Shown: piece after piece, positions 28,661 through 41,557 of the stretch
Layout: each line of letters starts with the position of its first letter
How positions within the stretch are numbered: position 1 is the stretch's first letter
From: Oceanirhabdus sp942490885
Lineage (GTDB): Bacteria; Bacillota; Clostridia; Clostridiales; Clostridiaceae
Assembly: GCA_942490885.1 (NCBI GenBank)
Contig: CALNYT010000002.1
Coordinates: 5,211,727 to 5,275,726, forward strand
Reading direction: 5' to 3'
Length of the DNA stretch: 64,000 nucleotides
Position numbers and translations under genes: made by a program
The notes under the pieces: generated by a model
What the model was told of the DNA's origin: nothing
The model's database searches: none
Seen by the model: only the letters and a program-made list of their open reading frames with translations

Positions 28661-28689
28661 TTGAGGTATCAAAATGTATATGATATAGT
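28661..28689 (+). promoter_or_regulatory. Promoter of the NfeD-flotillin operon
   Basis: TTGAGG (28661-28666), 17 bases, TATAGT (28684-28689), 43 bases before ATG 28733. Confidence 0.55.
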
Positions 28690-28732
28690 ATTTATAGGAT
28701 AATATTTACAATAACTAAAAAGGGGTGAGCTA

Positions 28733-29356
28733 ATGAACACATGGTGGTCGAGTATACCGATGAATGAAAAGTTTTATTGGTATTTAGCTATACCGTTTAC
28801 AGTAGTATTTCTAATTCAAATTGGAGCTCTATTATTAGGAATAGGAGAGAGCGGATTTGATTTTGAAGATGTTGGAATCGGTGAAGTAGATTCGGGAGGA
28901 TTTGACTTTGATGGGGATGACATGATAGTTCCGTTAGGGAAGAGAGTAATAAATCTTAGAAATATAATATATTTCTTTACAATTTTCTCGTGGAGTGGGA
29001 TTTTATTTACAAGAGATGGAAGAGGAATTATTACTACACTTATTTTAAGTATATCAGTAGCTTCAATAGTAGTAGCTATTTTGGTAGTAATATTATCATT
29101 ACTTATGAAGGCAACTGCTAATGGACTAATGGATAAAAATAATGCCATTGGGCAAAAAGGAAAAGTATATCTTAAAATTCCAAAGAAAGGAGAGGGGGTT
29201 GGCTGTATAAACCTTATTATTCAAGGATCATTCAGAGAATTAGAAGCTGTGAGTGTGGATGATGAGATTAAAACAGGTGAAGAAGTTGAAGTTATCGGGG
29301 TACAAGAAGATGGTTTATTACAAGTTAAAAAAATATTAGCATTGAAAGGGGAGTAA
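28733..29356 (+). CDS. NfeD-like membrane protein with OB-fold domain
   Basis: The 207-residue protein has one membrane segment near residues 15-37, an acidic Gly-rich loop (GFDFEDVGIGEVDSGGFDFD), then two more segments (about 80-95 and 100-125) and a cytosolic OB-fold-like NfeD domain ending VEVIGVQEDGLLQVKKI. It belongs to the short NfeD type that accompanies flotillins (as YuaF with FloT). Its stop is three bases before the flotillin start, so the two are co-translated. It probably assists assembly of flotillin microdomains. Confidence 0.88.
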   Translation: MNTWWSSIPMNEKFYWYLAIPFTVVFLIQIGALLLGIGESGFDFEDVGIGEVDSGGFDFDGDDMIVPLGKRVINLRNIIYFFTIFSWSGILFTRDGRGIITTLILSISVASIVVAILVVILSLLMKATANGLMDKNNAIGQKGKVYLKIPKKGEGVGCINLIIQGSFRELEAVSVDDEIKTGEEVEVIGVQEDGLLQVKKILALKGE

Positions 29357-29359
29357 AAT

Positions 29360-30775
29360 ATGGGATTTATAATAGGAATATCAATAATAGTAGCAATATT
29401 ATTTATCACAATAATTGCCTTCTTATCACGATATAAGAGGTGTCCATCAGATAAAATATTAGTTATCTATGGTAAGACAGGTAAAAATTTAGAAGGTGGA
29501 ACAAGAACAGCTAAGTGTGTACATGGTGGCGCGGCATTTGTAATGCCAATTATTCAGAGTTATCACTTTTTAGATCTTACACCTATGTCAATTGAGGTTA
29601 ATCTAAAAAATGCATTAAGTAAACAGCACATTAGAGTTGACGTACCTTCAAGATTCACAGTTGGTATATCTGTAGAAGAAGGGGTTATGACTAATGCTGC
29701 AGAACGTTTATTAGGTCTTTCAATAAATCACATTCAAGATTTAGCTAAAGATATTATTTTTGGTCAGCTAAGATTAGTTATTGCTACTATGGATATTGAA
29801 GAAATTAACTCAGATAGAGATAAGTTCTTAACAAATATCACTGATAACGTAGGAGCTGAATTGAAAAAGATAGGTTTAAAACTAATCAACGTTAATATTA
29901 CAGATATTAATGATGAATCAGGGTATATTAATGCTCTTGGTAAAGAAGCTGCTGCAAAAGCTATAAATGATGCTAAGAAGAGTGTTGCTGAGAAGAACAG
30001 AGATGGTGCTATTGGTGAGGCTGAAGCTAAAAGAGAAGAAAGAATCAGAGTATCAAGTGCAAACTCTAAAGCAGTTGAAGGAGAGAACACTGCAAAAATT
30101 ACAGTTGCTCAATCAGAGGCTGATAAGAGAATAAAAGAAGCAGAAGCAGAGAGAATGGCTGTTGCTGCAGAAAAGGTTCAAAGAGCAAAAGCTTTGGAAG
30201 AGGCATATGCTTCTGAGCAAAGTGCTGAAAGAGCTCGTGCTGAGAAAGAAAGAGCTACGTACCAGGCTGATGTCATTGTTAGAGCAGAAGTAGAGAAGGA
30301 AAAAGTTCAAATTGAAGCAGAAGCTGAAGCTGAAAAAATTAGAAGAAGAGCAAAAGGTGAAGCTGATGCGATATTATTCAAAATGGAAGCAGAAGCAAAA
30401 GGTGCTATGGAAATTCTATCAAAACAAGCTGAAGGTTTTGAAAAGCTTGTTAAGGCATCAGGAAATAACTCTCAAGATGCAGTAATGTTGATGATTGCAG
30501 ATAGATTACCTGAGCTTGTTAAGTTACAAGTTGAGGCTATAAAGAATATTAAGATAGATAAAGTTACAGTTTGGGATAGTATGAATGCAAATGGTGATGG
30601 AGGATCAAATACTGCAAACTTCTTATCTGGAATGATGAAGTCAGTACCACCACTTCAGGATGTTTTTAGTCAAGCGGGATTAGAATTACCAGCATACTTC
30701 GCAGGCAAAAAGATTGATAAAGAAGAAACTATAAAAGTTGAAGCGGAAACAGTTACAGTTAAAGAGGATAAGTAA
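29360..30775 (+). CDS. Flotillin family protein (FloT/YuaG type)
   Basis: The 471-residue protein starts with a hydrophobic hairpin or anchor (about 3-22), then an SPFH domain (about 30-200; YKRCPSDKILVIYGKTGKN). A long Ala/Glu coiled coil with AEAERMAVAAEK- and EAEAEAEKIRRRAKGEAD-type repeats (about 210-370) precedes a C-terminal oligomerisation region (PELVKLQVEAIKNIKIDKVTVWDS). FloT proteins scaffold membrane microdomains. It is distinct from the FloA fragment at 2-610, so both flotillin types are encoded within 30 kb. NfeD precedes it and DUF2500 follows. Confidence 0.93.
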   Translation: MGFIIGISIIVAILFITIIAFLSRYKRCPSDKILVIYGKTGKNLEGGTRTAKCVHGGAAFVMPIIQSYHFLDLTPMSIEVNLKNALSKQHIRVDVPSRFTVGISVEEGVMTNAAERLLGLSINHIQDLAKDIIFGQLRLVIATMDIEEINSDRDKFLTNITDNVGAELKKIGLKLINVNITDINDESGYINALGKEAAAKAINDAKKSVAEKNRDGAIGEAEAKREERIRVSSANSKAVEGENTAKITVAQSEADKRIKEAEAERMAVAAEKVQRAKALEEAYASEQSAERARAEKERATYQADVIVRAEVEKEKVQIEAEAEAEKIRRRAKGEADAILFKMEAEAKGAMEILSKQAEGFEKLVKASGNNSQDAVMLMIADRLPELVKLQVEAIKNIKIDKVTVWDSMNANGDGGSNTANFLSGMMKSVPPLQDVFSQAGLELPAYFAGKKIDKEETIKVEAETVTVKEDK

Positions 30776-30790
30776 AGTAAGTTAGTTAAT

Positions 30791-30835
30791 TGCCTATGAG
30801 GATTAAAGCAGATTATACTCATAGGCATAATTTTT
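30791..30835 (+). terminator. Hairpin between flotillin and DUF2500 genes, probable terminator
   Basis: TGCCTATGAG/CTCATAGGCA, a perfect 10-bp stem with a 17-nt loop, followed by TAATTTTT. The weak tail suggests partial termination. Confidence 0.6.
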
Positions 30836-30852
30836 AAATAGGAGGAGAAAGG

Positions 30853-31212
30853 ATGATTATGTTCAAGTTAATGTCTACATTAATTCCTTTAATAGTTATA
30901 GGTGGGTTTATATATGTTATTGTAAGAGGGATTTCAAACTATACAACAAATGCATCGCAACCTATTTTAACAGAGCATGTAAGAGTAATAGGAAAAAGAA
31001 CCAATGTATCATCACATATGAACTCAAGTAATTCTAATATTAACAATAGAAGGACTTCAACAACTTATTATGTAGCTTTTGAAACAGATGCAGGTCAAAG
31101 GTTAGAATTAAGAATGAGTGGAAGTGAATATGGGATAATTATGGAAGGTGATACAGGTAACCTTATGTATCAAGGAGAATGGTTCAAGGGATTTGATAGA
31201 GATGTTTATTAG
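30853..31212 (+). CDS. DUF2500 family protein
   Basis: This 119-residue protein has a membrane segment at about 8-25, a Thr/Ser/Asn-rich linker, and a beta-rich soluble domain. Typical DUF2500 motifs are visible: EHVRVIGKRTNVS, TYYVAFETDAGQRLELRMSGSEYG and EGDTGNLMYQGEWFKGF. GGAGGAGAAAGG lies directly before ATG 30853. It follows flotillin across a partial terminator. Function is unknown in the family; genomic linkage to a flotillin may hint at the envelope. Confidence 0.85.
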   Translation: MIMFKLMSTLIPLIVIGGFIYVIVRGISNYTTNASQPILTEHVRVIGKRTNVSSHMNSSNSNINNRRTSTTYYVAFETDAGQRLELRMSGSEYGIIMEGDTGNLMYQGEWFKGFDRDVY

Positions 31213-31250
31213 AATACTAACAAAAGTTCTAATTTTTTAAATTAATGTTA

Positions 31251-31277
31251 ATTAACCCTTAGAGGTTAATTTTTTTT
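31251..31277 (+). terminator. Terminator after the DUF2500 gene
   Basis: ATTAACC/GGTTAAT stem with loop CTTAGA and seven T residues. Confidence 0.8.
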
Positions 31278-31328
31278 ATTAGTTTTGTGTTATACTAATA
31301 AAAATATTTTAAATAGGAGGAAGAAGAG

Positions 31329-31361
31329 ATGTATAATGATGTAACTTATAAAAAAAAGTGA
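31329..31361 (+). other. Out-of-frame 5' segment of the Bax-inhibitor gene with A8 tract
   Basis: ATG 31329 has a perfect AGGAGG (31315-31320) at 8 bases, but its frame (MYNDVTYKKK) stops at TGA 31359-31361. Dropping one A from the A8 run (31350-31357) joins it to the frame SESNFINKTFMYMG that leads into the main ORF. This is a frameshift or a slippage site. Confidence 0.7.
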
Positions 31362-31386
31362 GAGTAACTTTATTAATAAGACTTTT

Positions 31387-32016
31387 ATGTATATGGGGGT
31401 TGCGCTTTTAATTACTTTTGTAACGGCGTTTATAACAGCAAATAGTCAAACTATGATTAATATTATTTATGGAAATCCTAGTATACCTTTTGTTTTATTT
31501 GGAGCAGAGGTTTTAATGGTATTCGGCATAAGCAGAAGTTTAAATAAACTATCTCGTCAACAGATGTTAGGAATGTTTTTAATATATTCAGTTTTAAATG
31601 GATTGACATTTAGTGCAGTATTTCTTATATACTCAGGTTATTCAATAGCAACAGTGTTTTTAGTTGCAGCAGCAATGTTCTTCTGCAGCGCTATGGCTGG
31701 AGTTGCAACTAAAAAAGAGCTTTCTATGGTGGGAAGAATAGCAATTATGGGAGTTGTAGGACTTTTTGTAATGAACATTGCTAGTTTTTTTATACCAGGT
31801 ATTGCTTCAAACCCGTTATTTAATGTCATAGGAATAATAATTTTTTGTGCAATGACTGCTTATGATATGCAGAAGGTAAAGAAAATCCATAGAAGTTCAT
31901 TTAATGGAGATCCAGAGATGGTTAATAAGTTAGCAATAATGGCAGCATTGAGTTTATATCTTGACTTCATTAACATATTTATTTATCTATTGAGATTAGT
32001 TGGTAGTAGAGATTAA
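31387..32016 (+). CDS. Bax inhibitor-1 (BI-1/YccA-like) family membrane protein
   Basis: The in-frame ORF encodes 209 residues with seven hydrophobic segments (e.g. MYMGVALLITFVTAFITA, AMFFCSAMAGVATKKEL, LFNVIGIIIFCAMTAYDMQKV). The C-terminal aspartate motif is DMQKVKKI...LYLDFINIFIYLLRLVG. This is the BI-1/YccA family of proton-sensitive calcium-leak-type proteins. ATG 31387 has no Shine-Dalgarno. The expected start is ATG 31329, out of frame by one base at an A8 run, so the full protein would need slippage or reflects a mutation or sequencing error. Terminators flank the gene. Confidence 0.88.
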   Translation: MYMGVALLITFVTAFITANSQTMINIIYGNPSIPFVLFGAEVLMVFGISRSLNKLSRQQMLGMFLIYSVLNGLTFSAVFLIYSGYSIATVFLVAAAMFFCSAMAGVATKKELSMVGRIAIMGVVGLFVMNIASFFIPGIASNPLFNVIGIIIFCAMTAYDMQKVKKIHRSSFNGDPEMVNKLAIMAALSLYLDFINIFIYLLRLVGSRD

Positions 32017-32031
32017 TAGAAGTTTAAGGGG

Positions 32032-32055
32032 AGCAGATTTTACTGCTCTTTTTTT
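32032..32055 (+). terminator. Terminator after the Bax-inhibitor gene
   Basis: GAGCAG/CTGCTC with loop ATTTTA (plus flanking pairs) and seven T residues. The following 220 bases up to the rRNA block hold nothing I can name. Confidence 0.82.
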
Positions 32056-32275
32056 GTTGAATAAATTTAGCAAGTTTCACGTTAGTAATTTAAGTTTTTC
32101 CCATATAAATATCAATTAAATGAGCATTTATAGCCTATCTTTATCAGTAAATAGTAAGATACTTTTCCTGGCGTATCAATAGCATAAAAATTGAGTAAAT
32201 AAGCGTAAATAATAAGAATGATAGTATAATCAATTTAAATTGATATTTTTAATACATGATAACGATAAATAAAGT

Positions 32276-32544
32276 GATAAGATATTACTTGTCGCTGCAA
32301 CAGAGCGATGATGAATCACGAAAAAACGCTTCAAAAAAAGTGTTGACATGAAAAATGTCTAGTGATACAATAAAGAAGTCGCTTCTAGCGATGAATGTTC
32401 ATTGAAAATTAAACAGAGTAAAGGAAATTGTATTATTTGTATAATGCAAGCCTTAAATTCCATGAGATATAAAAGAAACACACAGGTAGAAGAAATTTAA
32501 TTTCTTCAAAAGCAAGCAAGTACTAGCTTGGGAAAAAAACTTTT
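32276..32544 (+). promoter_or_regulatory. rRNA operon 2 promoter and leader
   Basis: TTGACA (32343-32348), 17 bases, TACAAT (32366-32371), with the AACGCTT/AAGTGTT dyad over the -35 and upstream GTCGCT...AGCGAT. The leader hairpin is TCGCT-TCT-AGCGA, followed at once by the 16S processing-stem strand GTTCATTGAAAATTAAACAG. Confidence 0.88.
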
Positions 32545-34056
<1,512 letters not shown>

Positions 34057-34294
34057 CTAGGGAGACCGCAGAATGAAACATTTCTGCATAACGGAAAATA
34101 AGGTCCTGAACTCTGTTTAATTTTGAGTGAACGAAAGTTCCTCAATTATTTAAGACGAACTTGTGTTGGTCTTAAATAACTATGTTCTTTGAAAATTGCA
34201 CAAAGTAAGATTAATATAAACATGTTTGTAGAATGAAAATTCTACAAGATAGGTATAAAACTAATTCATTGTAAAATGAATCAGCAATTTGTAA

Positions 34295-37194
<2,900 letters not shown>

Positions 37195-37232
37195 ACTTAC
37201 TTTGTGCAATTTTGAAGGAACATTCCTTCTAA

Positions 37233-37349
37233 TCTGGTAACTATGGCATAGAGGCTACACACCTTCCCATTCCGAACAGGATTGTTAAGCTCTATAGCGC
37301 TGATGGTACTGCACTGGAGACGGTGTGGGAGAGTAAGACGTTGCCAGGT
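37233..37349 (+). rRNA. 5S ribosomal RNA, operon 2 (type B)
   Basis: 117 nt. The variable helix is GCATAGAGG with CTCTATAGCGC, a base-paired alternative to the operon 1/4 type. Confidence 0.95.
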
Positions 37350-37356
37350 CTAATGA

Positions 37357-37431
<75 letters not shown>

Positions 37432-37436
37432 TTTAT

Positions 37437-37512
<76 letters not shown>

Positions 37513-37544
37513 AAGCTTAGATTTTATAATCTAAGCTTTTTTTT
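37513..37544 (+). terminator. Terminator of rRNA operon 2
   Basis: AAGCTTAGATT/AATCTAAGCTT stem with loop TTAT and a run of T residues. Confidence 0.88.
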
Positions 37545-37712
37545 CGTTTAAAATATATCAAAATCTAAAAAAATATCCTATAAGAACTATATATGTCGAG
37601 TATATAGAGCAAATATTTTAAAATGCAATCAAATTATGAAAATTTATGATATAATAATGGTGATACTTATAAAATCGTATATAATAAATACTAGAAATTA
37701 AGGGGATGCACA

Positions 37713-38726
37713 GTGAGTAGAAATTTAACAATTAAAGATGTTGCTAGATTATCGGGTTTTTCAATAAGAACCGTTTCAAGAGTTATAAATGATGAAGGTT
37801 ATGTAAAAGAAGAAACTAGATCTATAATAAAAAAAATTATAAATGAAACAGGATATGAGACAAATATATTTGCTAAGAATTTAAGAAAAAAATCTGTAAG
37901 AAATATAATCTTATTGATAGAAAGAGAAAAAGAGCCGCATCCAGGACAGTATTATTCAAATATGTTCCAATGTGCAATCAATGAAGCTAGGAAATATGGA
38001 TTTAATGCATTTATGCTACAATTCGATACACAGAATGCAAAAGAAAATGAGAAGAATATTCAAATATTAAAATCAGGATTTGTTGATGGTGCTATCGTTT
38101 TCAGTGTTAAGAAGAGCCTAGAAAAGATAAAATTATTAAAGAAATTGAATATTCCTTTTGTTTCTATGGCTAAAAACAATGAAGAAGGATGTTCTTATGT
38201 GGATGTAGATCATTTTAAATCAGCGTATATAGCAACAGAACACCTTATAAAGAAAGGGTGTGAATCGCTAGGTTTAATGATAGGAGATCCAGAATTGATT
38301 GCTTTTGATGATAGAAAGCAAGGGTTTCTTAAGGCTGTTAAGGATTATAATATTTCACAAGATAATATTAAAGTATATGAAAATGTTGAGGCATTTAAAC
38401 ATAGCTATAAAATATGTTTTGAAATGGGAAAAGAAAAAATGCCTGACGGATTATTTGTTGCTTCTGATGAAATGGCATTTGGTGTGTTGAAGGCAATGAG
38501 TGATTTAAAAATTAGCGTACCTGATGAAGTAATGGTAGTGGGATTTGATAATCTTCCACTTTCAGAATATAGTGTACCAGCACTAACAACAATGAGACAA
38601 AATGCAACTGAGATGTCTGAAGAGGCTGTTTCAATATTAATGAAATTAATTGAAAAAAGTGAAGAAGATTTCCAGAAACAAGTATTATATGATCCAGAAT
38701 TAATAATTAGAGATACAACAAAGTAA
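37713..38726 (+). CDS. LacI-family transcriptional regulator
   Basis: GTG 37713 follows AAGGGG; the ATG at 37706 is out of frame and soon stops. The 337-residue protein has the LacI helix-turn-helix (residues 5-26, TIKDVARLSGFSIRTVSRVIN) with the hinge at about 50-60. A periplasmic-binding-type effector domain follows (FVSMAKNNEEGCSYVDVDHFKSAYIATEHLIKKG and VVGFDNLPLSEYSVPALTTMRQ). It probably represses carbohydrate genes, but no sugar genes adjoin it here. The effector is unknown. A DUF2569 membrane protein follows on the same strand. Confidence 0.92.
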   Translation: MSRNLTIKDVARLSGFSIRTVSRVINDEGYVKEETRSIIKKIINETGYETNIFAKNLRKKSVRNIILLIEREKEPHPGQYYSNMFQCAINEARKYGFNAFMLQFDTQNAKENEKNIQILKSGFVDGAIVFSVKKSLEKIKLLKKLNIPFVSMAKNNEEGCSYVDVDHFKSAYIATEHLIKKGCESLGLMIGDPELIAFDDRKQGFLKAVKDYNISQDNIKVYENVEAFKHSYKICFEMGKEKMPDGLFVASDEMAFGVLKAMSDLKISVPDEVMVVGFDNLPLSEYSVPALTTMRQNATEMSEEAVSILMKLIEKSEEDFQKQVLYDPELIIRDTTK

Positions 38727-38763
38727 AAATTAAATTATTCTAATATTATTAGGGGGAAATAGT

Positions 38764-39228
38764 ATGAATAAGGTGGAAAATGAACATGTAAAACCGGGGA
38801 TTATTGAGGGATTATTATTAGTACCGTTAGGGGTATTAATTTTGATATTATTTAATGCATTTAGAATAATAATTGAGAGTTTATCAGTGATAAGTATGAT
38901 AGATATGAACGCTATAGGGGATAAAAAAGTATTGGTTGCACCTGTTTTCTTTCAAGGAATAGCGTGCACTATAATATTTTTCATTGGAATAATTACTATG
39001 ATAAATTATATTAAAAAGAAGCGACGCGCACCTAAAATATATATAGGATTACTTATTACTTATTTATTGGTAGGTATTATATATATGTATATGTTAGCTA
39101 ACTTACCTGAAGCAAGGTTAGATTTACAATATATTTTGAGTGGGATTAAAGAGCAATTAATTTTTGCAATTGTAATAATTCCATATTTTACATTTTCAGA
39201 ACGAGTAAAAGAGACATTTATAAATTAA
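38764..39228 (+). CDS. DUF2569 family membrane protein
   Basis: The 154-residue protein has four hydrophobic segments (about 16-36, 57-80, 90-115 and 128-142). The DUF2569-like ending IPYFTFSERVKETF is present; family proteins commonly end with a tyrosine/phenylalanine-serine-x-RVK-x-TF motif. AGGGGGAA precedes ATG 38764. It is 37 bases after the LacI-type regulator and may be co-transcribed. Function is unknown for the family. Confidence 0.8.
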   Translation: MNKVENEHVKPGIIEGLLLVPLGVLILILFNAFRIIIESLSVISMIDMNAIGDKKVLVAPVFFQGIACTIIFFIGIITMINYIKKKRRAPKIYIGLLITYLLVGIIYMYMLANLPEARLDLQYILSGIKEQLIFAIVIIPYFTFSERVKETFIN

Positions 39229-39231
39229 AAC

Positions 39232-39268
39232 AAAAAAAGATAGAGCTAATATTAGCTCTATTTTTTTT
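39232..39268. terminator. Bidirectional terminator between DUF2569 and the kinase genes
   Basis: TAGAGCTAAT/ATTAGCTCTA forms a 10-bp stem with no extra loop bases at full pairing, flanked by A7 and T8. Confidence 0.85.
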
Positions 39269-39884
39269 AAGCTGACTGCTCTTCAAGTTTATTTAATGCA
39301 TCATCAATTACGGATAATATGTAATCTCTATGTTCTAAGTTGTTCTCAAAATCTAAATCATTTACATTGATTTTAAGTATTGGAGAGTAATCATATGATC
39401 TAAAAAACTCAGTATAATTTTTATTTAATTCTTTCCAGTAAGCTTTTTCTGTTATAAGTTCATAATCTCTACCACGTTTTTCAATTCTTGTAATAGCATT
39501 TTCAACAGAAATATCTAAATAAATTAAAAGCTTAGGTTTAGGAATATGTTCGGACATATTAGCAAATAACTCTTGATAGATACTATATTCTTCTTTAGAG
39601 AGTTCTTCATTATCACATAACATCTTAGCGAAAATTAAATCACCATAAATACTTCTATCTAATACTGCTCCTTTAGATTGAGCTGCTTCATTAAGTTGCT
39701 CTAATCTTTTATTTAAAAAGAAAATTTGAAGAGGAAAGCTATATCTACATCTATCATGATAAAATTTTTCTAATATGGGGTTATTAACAACTGGCTCACG
39801 AAAAGGAATAAGTGAGTATTTTTCAGATAAAATTTTCATCAAAGTGGATTTACCAACCCCAACTACACCATCAATAACTAACAT
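39267..39884 (-). CDS. Deoxynucleoside kinase (dGK/dAK type), paralog 2
   Basis: I start at the ATG 39884 (MLVIDGVVGVGKS), which has AGGAGG eight bases upstream and begins one base after the stop of paralog 1; an ATG 21 bases earlier overlaps that gene. The kinase has the P-loop GVVGVGKST, the substrate-binding E(P)VV segment, DRSIYGD and the lid RGRDYE. This is the deoxyguanosine/deoxyadenosine kinase family of nucleoside salvage. In lactobacilli such tandem kinases form a heterodimer; the same could hold here. Confidence 0.92.
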   Translation of the reverse strand: MLVIDGVVGVGKSTLMKILSEKYSLIPFREPVVNNPILEKFYHDRCRYSFPLQIFFLNKRLEQLNEAAQSKGAVLDRSIYGDLIFAKMLCDNEELSKEEYSIYQELFANMSEHIPKPKLLIYLDISVENAITRIEKRGRDYELITEKAYWKELNKNYTEFFRSYDYSPILKINVNDLDFENNLEHRDYILSVIDDALNKLEEQSA

Positions 39885-39885
39885 A

Positions 39886-40503
39886 TTAACATCCTCCTGA
39901 TTCAAGTTTATTTAGAGCTTCATTTATTACAGAAAGAATGTATTTTCTGTCTTCTAAATTATTTTCAAAATCAATGTTATCTACATTAATTTTTAAGATA
40001 GGAGAGAAGTTATAATTATCAAAATAAGTAGTATAATTATTATTAAGTCTTTCCCAATATTCTCTTTCTACGATTAATTCATAATCTCTACCACGTTTTT
40101 GAATTCTACTAATAGCATTATCCACAGAAATATCCAAATACACCATTAACTTGGGAGCTTGAATATGTTTTAGCATATGGTGAAAAAGATCATTATAAAT
40201 ATCAAATTCTTCATCTGACATTTCTTTAGTATCGTTAAGCATTTTTGCAAAAATAACATCACCATATATACTTCTATCTAATATTGCATTCTTCAATGAA
40301 GAGGCTTTTTTTATATGCTCAAATCTTTTGTTTAAGAAAAATGTTTGAAGAGGAAAACTATATCTTTCTCTATCATGATAGAATTTTTCTAGTACAGGGT
40401 TGTCTACAACGGGTTCCTCAAAAGGTACCATATTTCTTTCTTCTGCTAAAATGTTCATTAGTGTAGACTTACCGACACCAACTACACCATCAACAATTAT
40501 CAT
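39886..40503 (-). CDS. Deoxynucleoside kinase (dGK/dAK type), paralog 1
   Basis: The best start is ATG 40503 (MIIVDGVVGVGKST) with GAGGAG nine bases upstream; the frame extends to 40563 but that start lacks support. Motifs are the P-loop (residues 6-13), EPVVDNPVLEKFYHD, DRSIYGDVIF and RGRDYELI. It shares most of its sequence with paralog 2, which follows with TAA-T-ATG spacing and is translationally coupled. Together they likely phosphorylate purine deoxynucleosides for dNTP salvage. Individual base preference cannot be read from sequence. Confidence 0.92.
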   Translation of the reverse strand: MIIVDGVVGVGKSTLMNILAEERNMVPFEEPVVDNPVLEKFYHDRERYSFPLQTFFLNKRFEHIKKASSLKNAILDRSIYGDVIFAKMLNDTKEMSDEEFDIYNDLFHHMLKHIQAPKLMVYLDISVDNAISRIQKRGRDYELIVEREYWERLNNNYTTYFDNYNFSPILKINVDNIDFENNLEDRKYILSVINEALNKLESGGC

Positions 40504-40874
40504 ATTCCATCGCTCCTCATCACTGAACTTAACTCGATTAAATAACTCTTGGTAAGATATCAATATTAACTCTTCCTTCCATTCATAGTGTCATATTAAT
40601 AGTCTAATACATTTCGATAAAAAACCACTTTTATTATTATACTTGCAAACCATATTAGATTTCAAACGTTATTTTCTGTATATTTAAATAAAAAAGAGTT
40701 ATATGCTTAAAAAAACTACTCAATACATGTTGTAGTAAAGTATTTTATTAGTACAATATATTGTGAAGGTGAAATTTGATTTTCACATATGAAAATTGTA
40801 AAGTTTGTAATAGAAAAAAGTACGTGATAAAATATATTGAGAAACATGAGAAACATGAGATGTGGGGTGAGGTT
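40504..40874. other. Intergenic region between kinases and HD gene
   Basis: No gene seen on either strand. A small hairpin ACTAC/GTAGT occurs at 40715-40736 and a TTG 40776 with AAGGTGA upstream could extend the HD protein by 33 residues including CxxC. Divergent promoters are expected here but I could not fix them. Confidence 0.4.
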
Positions 40875-41549
40875 ATGAATAGATATAATGATGTAATTGA
40901 AGAAATGAAAAAGGAATTAGGTAGTAGAGGCCATGATATAGATCATATAATTAGAGTATATAATTTAGCAGTACATATAGCTAAACGGGAGAAGAATAAT
41001 TACCGCATAGATATGGAGGTTTTAGAGTTATCTGCTATACTACATGATATAGGAAGAAAAAAAGAAGATGAAGATAAAACAGGTAAGATTAATCATGCTG
41101 AAATAGGGGCAGATATGGCAGAAAAATTATTGAAGGACAAAGGATATCAACAAGATAAGATTGATGGGATTAAGAGTTGTATAAGGTGTCACAGATATAG
41201 AGGAAATAATATTCCTATAAAGATAGAAGAGAAGATATTATTTGATGCAGATAAATTAGATTCTTTAGGAGCTATTGGAGTTGGAAGATGTTTTATGGTA
41301 TCTTCACAGTTTAACCAAAGAATATATAATGATACCGCAGTAGATGAGTATATAAAAACAAATACTTATGGGAATATGAGACTTAAAGATCCTAGCTTTC
41401 ATGCACCGAATTTAGAATATGAACTCAAAATGAAAAATATAAAAGATAGATTGTTTACAGATACGGCAAAATTATTAGCTGATGAAAGAGACAAATTCAT
41501 GAAGGATTTTTTTAATAGAATGAAAGATGAAATCAATGGAATTAAATAA
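40875..41549 (+). CDS. HD-domain phosphohydrolase
   Basis: Starting at ATG 40875 (GGGGTGAGG upstream) the protein has 224 residues. The HD-domain metal ligands are visible: H in SRGHDIDH, the HD pair in AILHDIGRKKED, H in INHAEIGADMA, and D in LFDADKLDSLGAIG. This resembles the YpgQ/YedJ-type HD hydrolases that act on nucleotides or phosphate esters. A longer form from TTG 40776 would add 33 residues with CKVC; both have acceptable ribosome sites and I favour the short one by family length. The next gene follows after a few bases and may be co-transcribed. Confidence 0.88.
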   Translation: MNRYNDVIEEMKKELGSRGHDIDHIIRVYNLAVHIAKREKNNYRIDMEVLELSAILHDIGRKKEDEDKTGKINHAEIGADMAEKLLKDKGYQQDKIDGIKSCIRCHRYRGNNIPIKIEEKILFDADKLDSLGAIGVGRCFMVSSQFNQRIYNDTAVDEYIKTNTYGNMRLKDPSFHAPNLEYELKMKNIKDRLFTDTAKLLADERDKFMKDFFNRMKDEINGIK

Positions 41550-41557
41550 AATAGGAG

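Noticed and set aside
40776..40874. 33-residue extension with CKVC in front of the HD hydrolase
   Set aside because: TTG 40776 has a fair SD, but the extension is low-complexity and beyond family length; ATG 40875 is preferred, and the alternative is noted in the gene entry.
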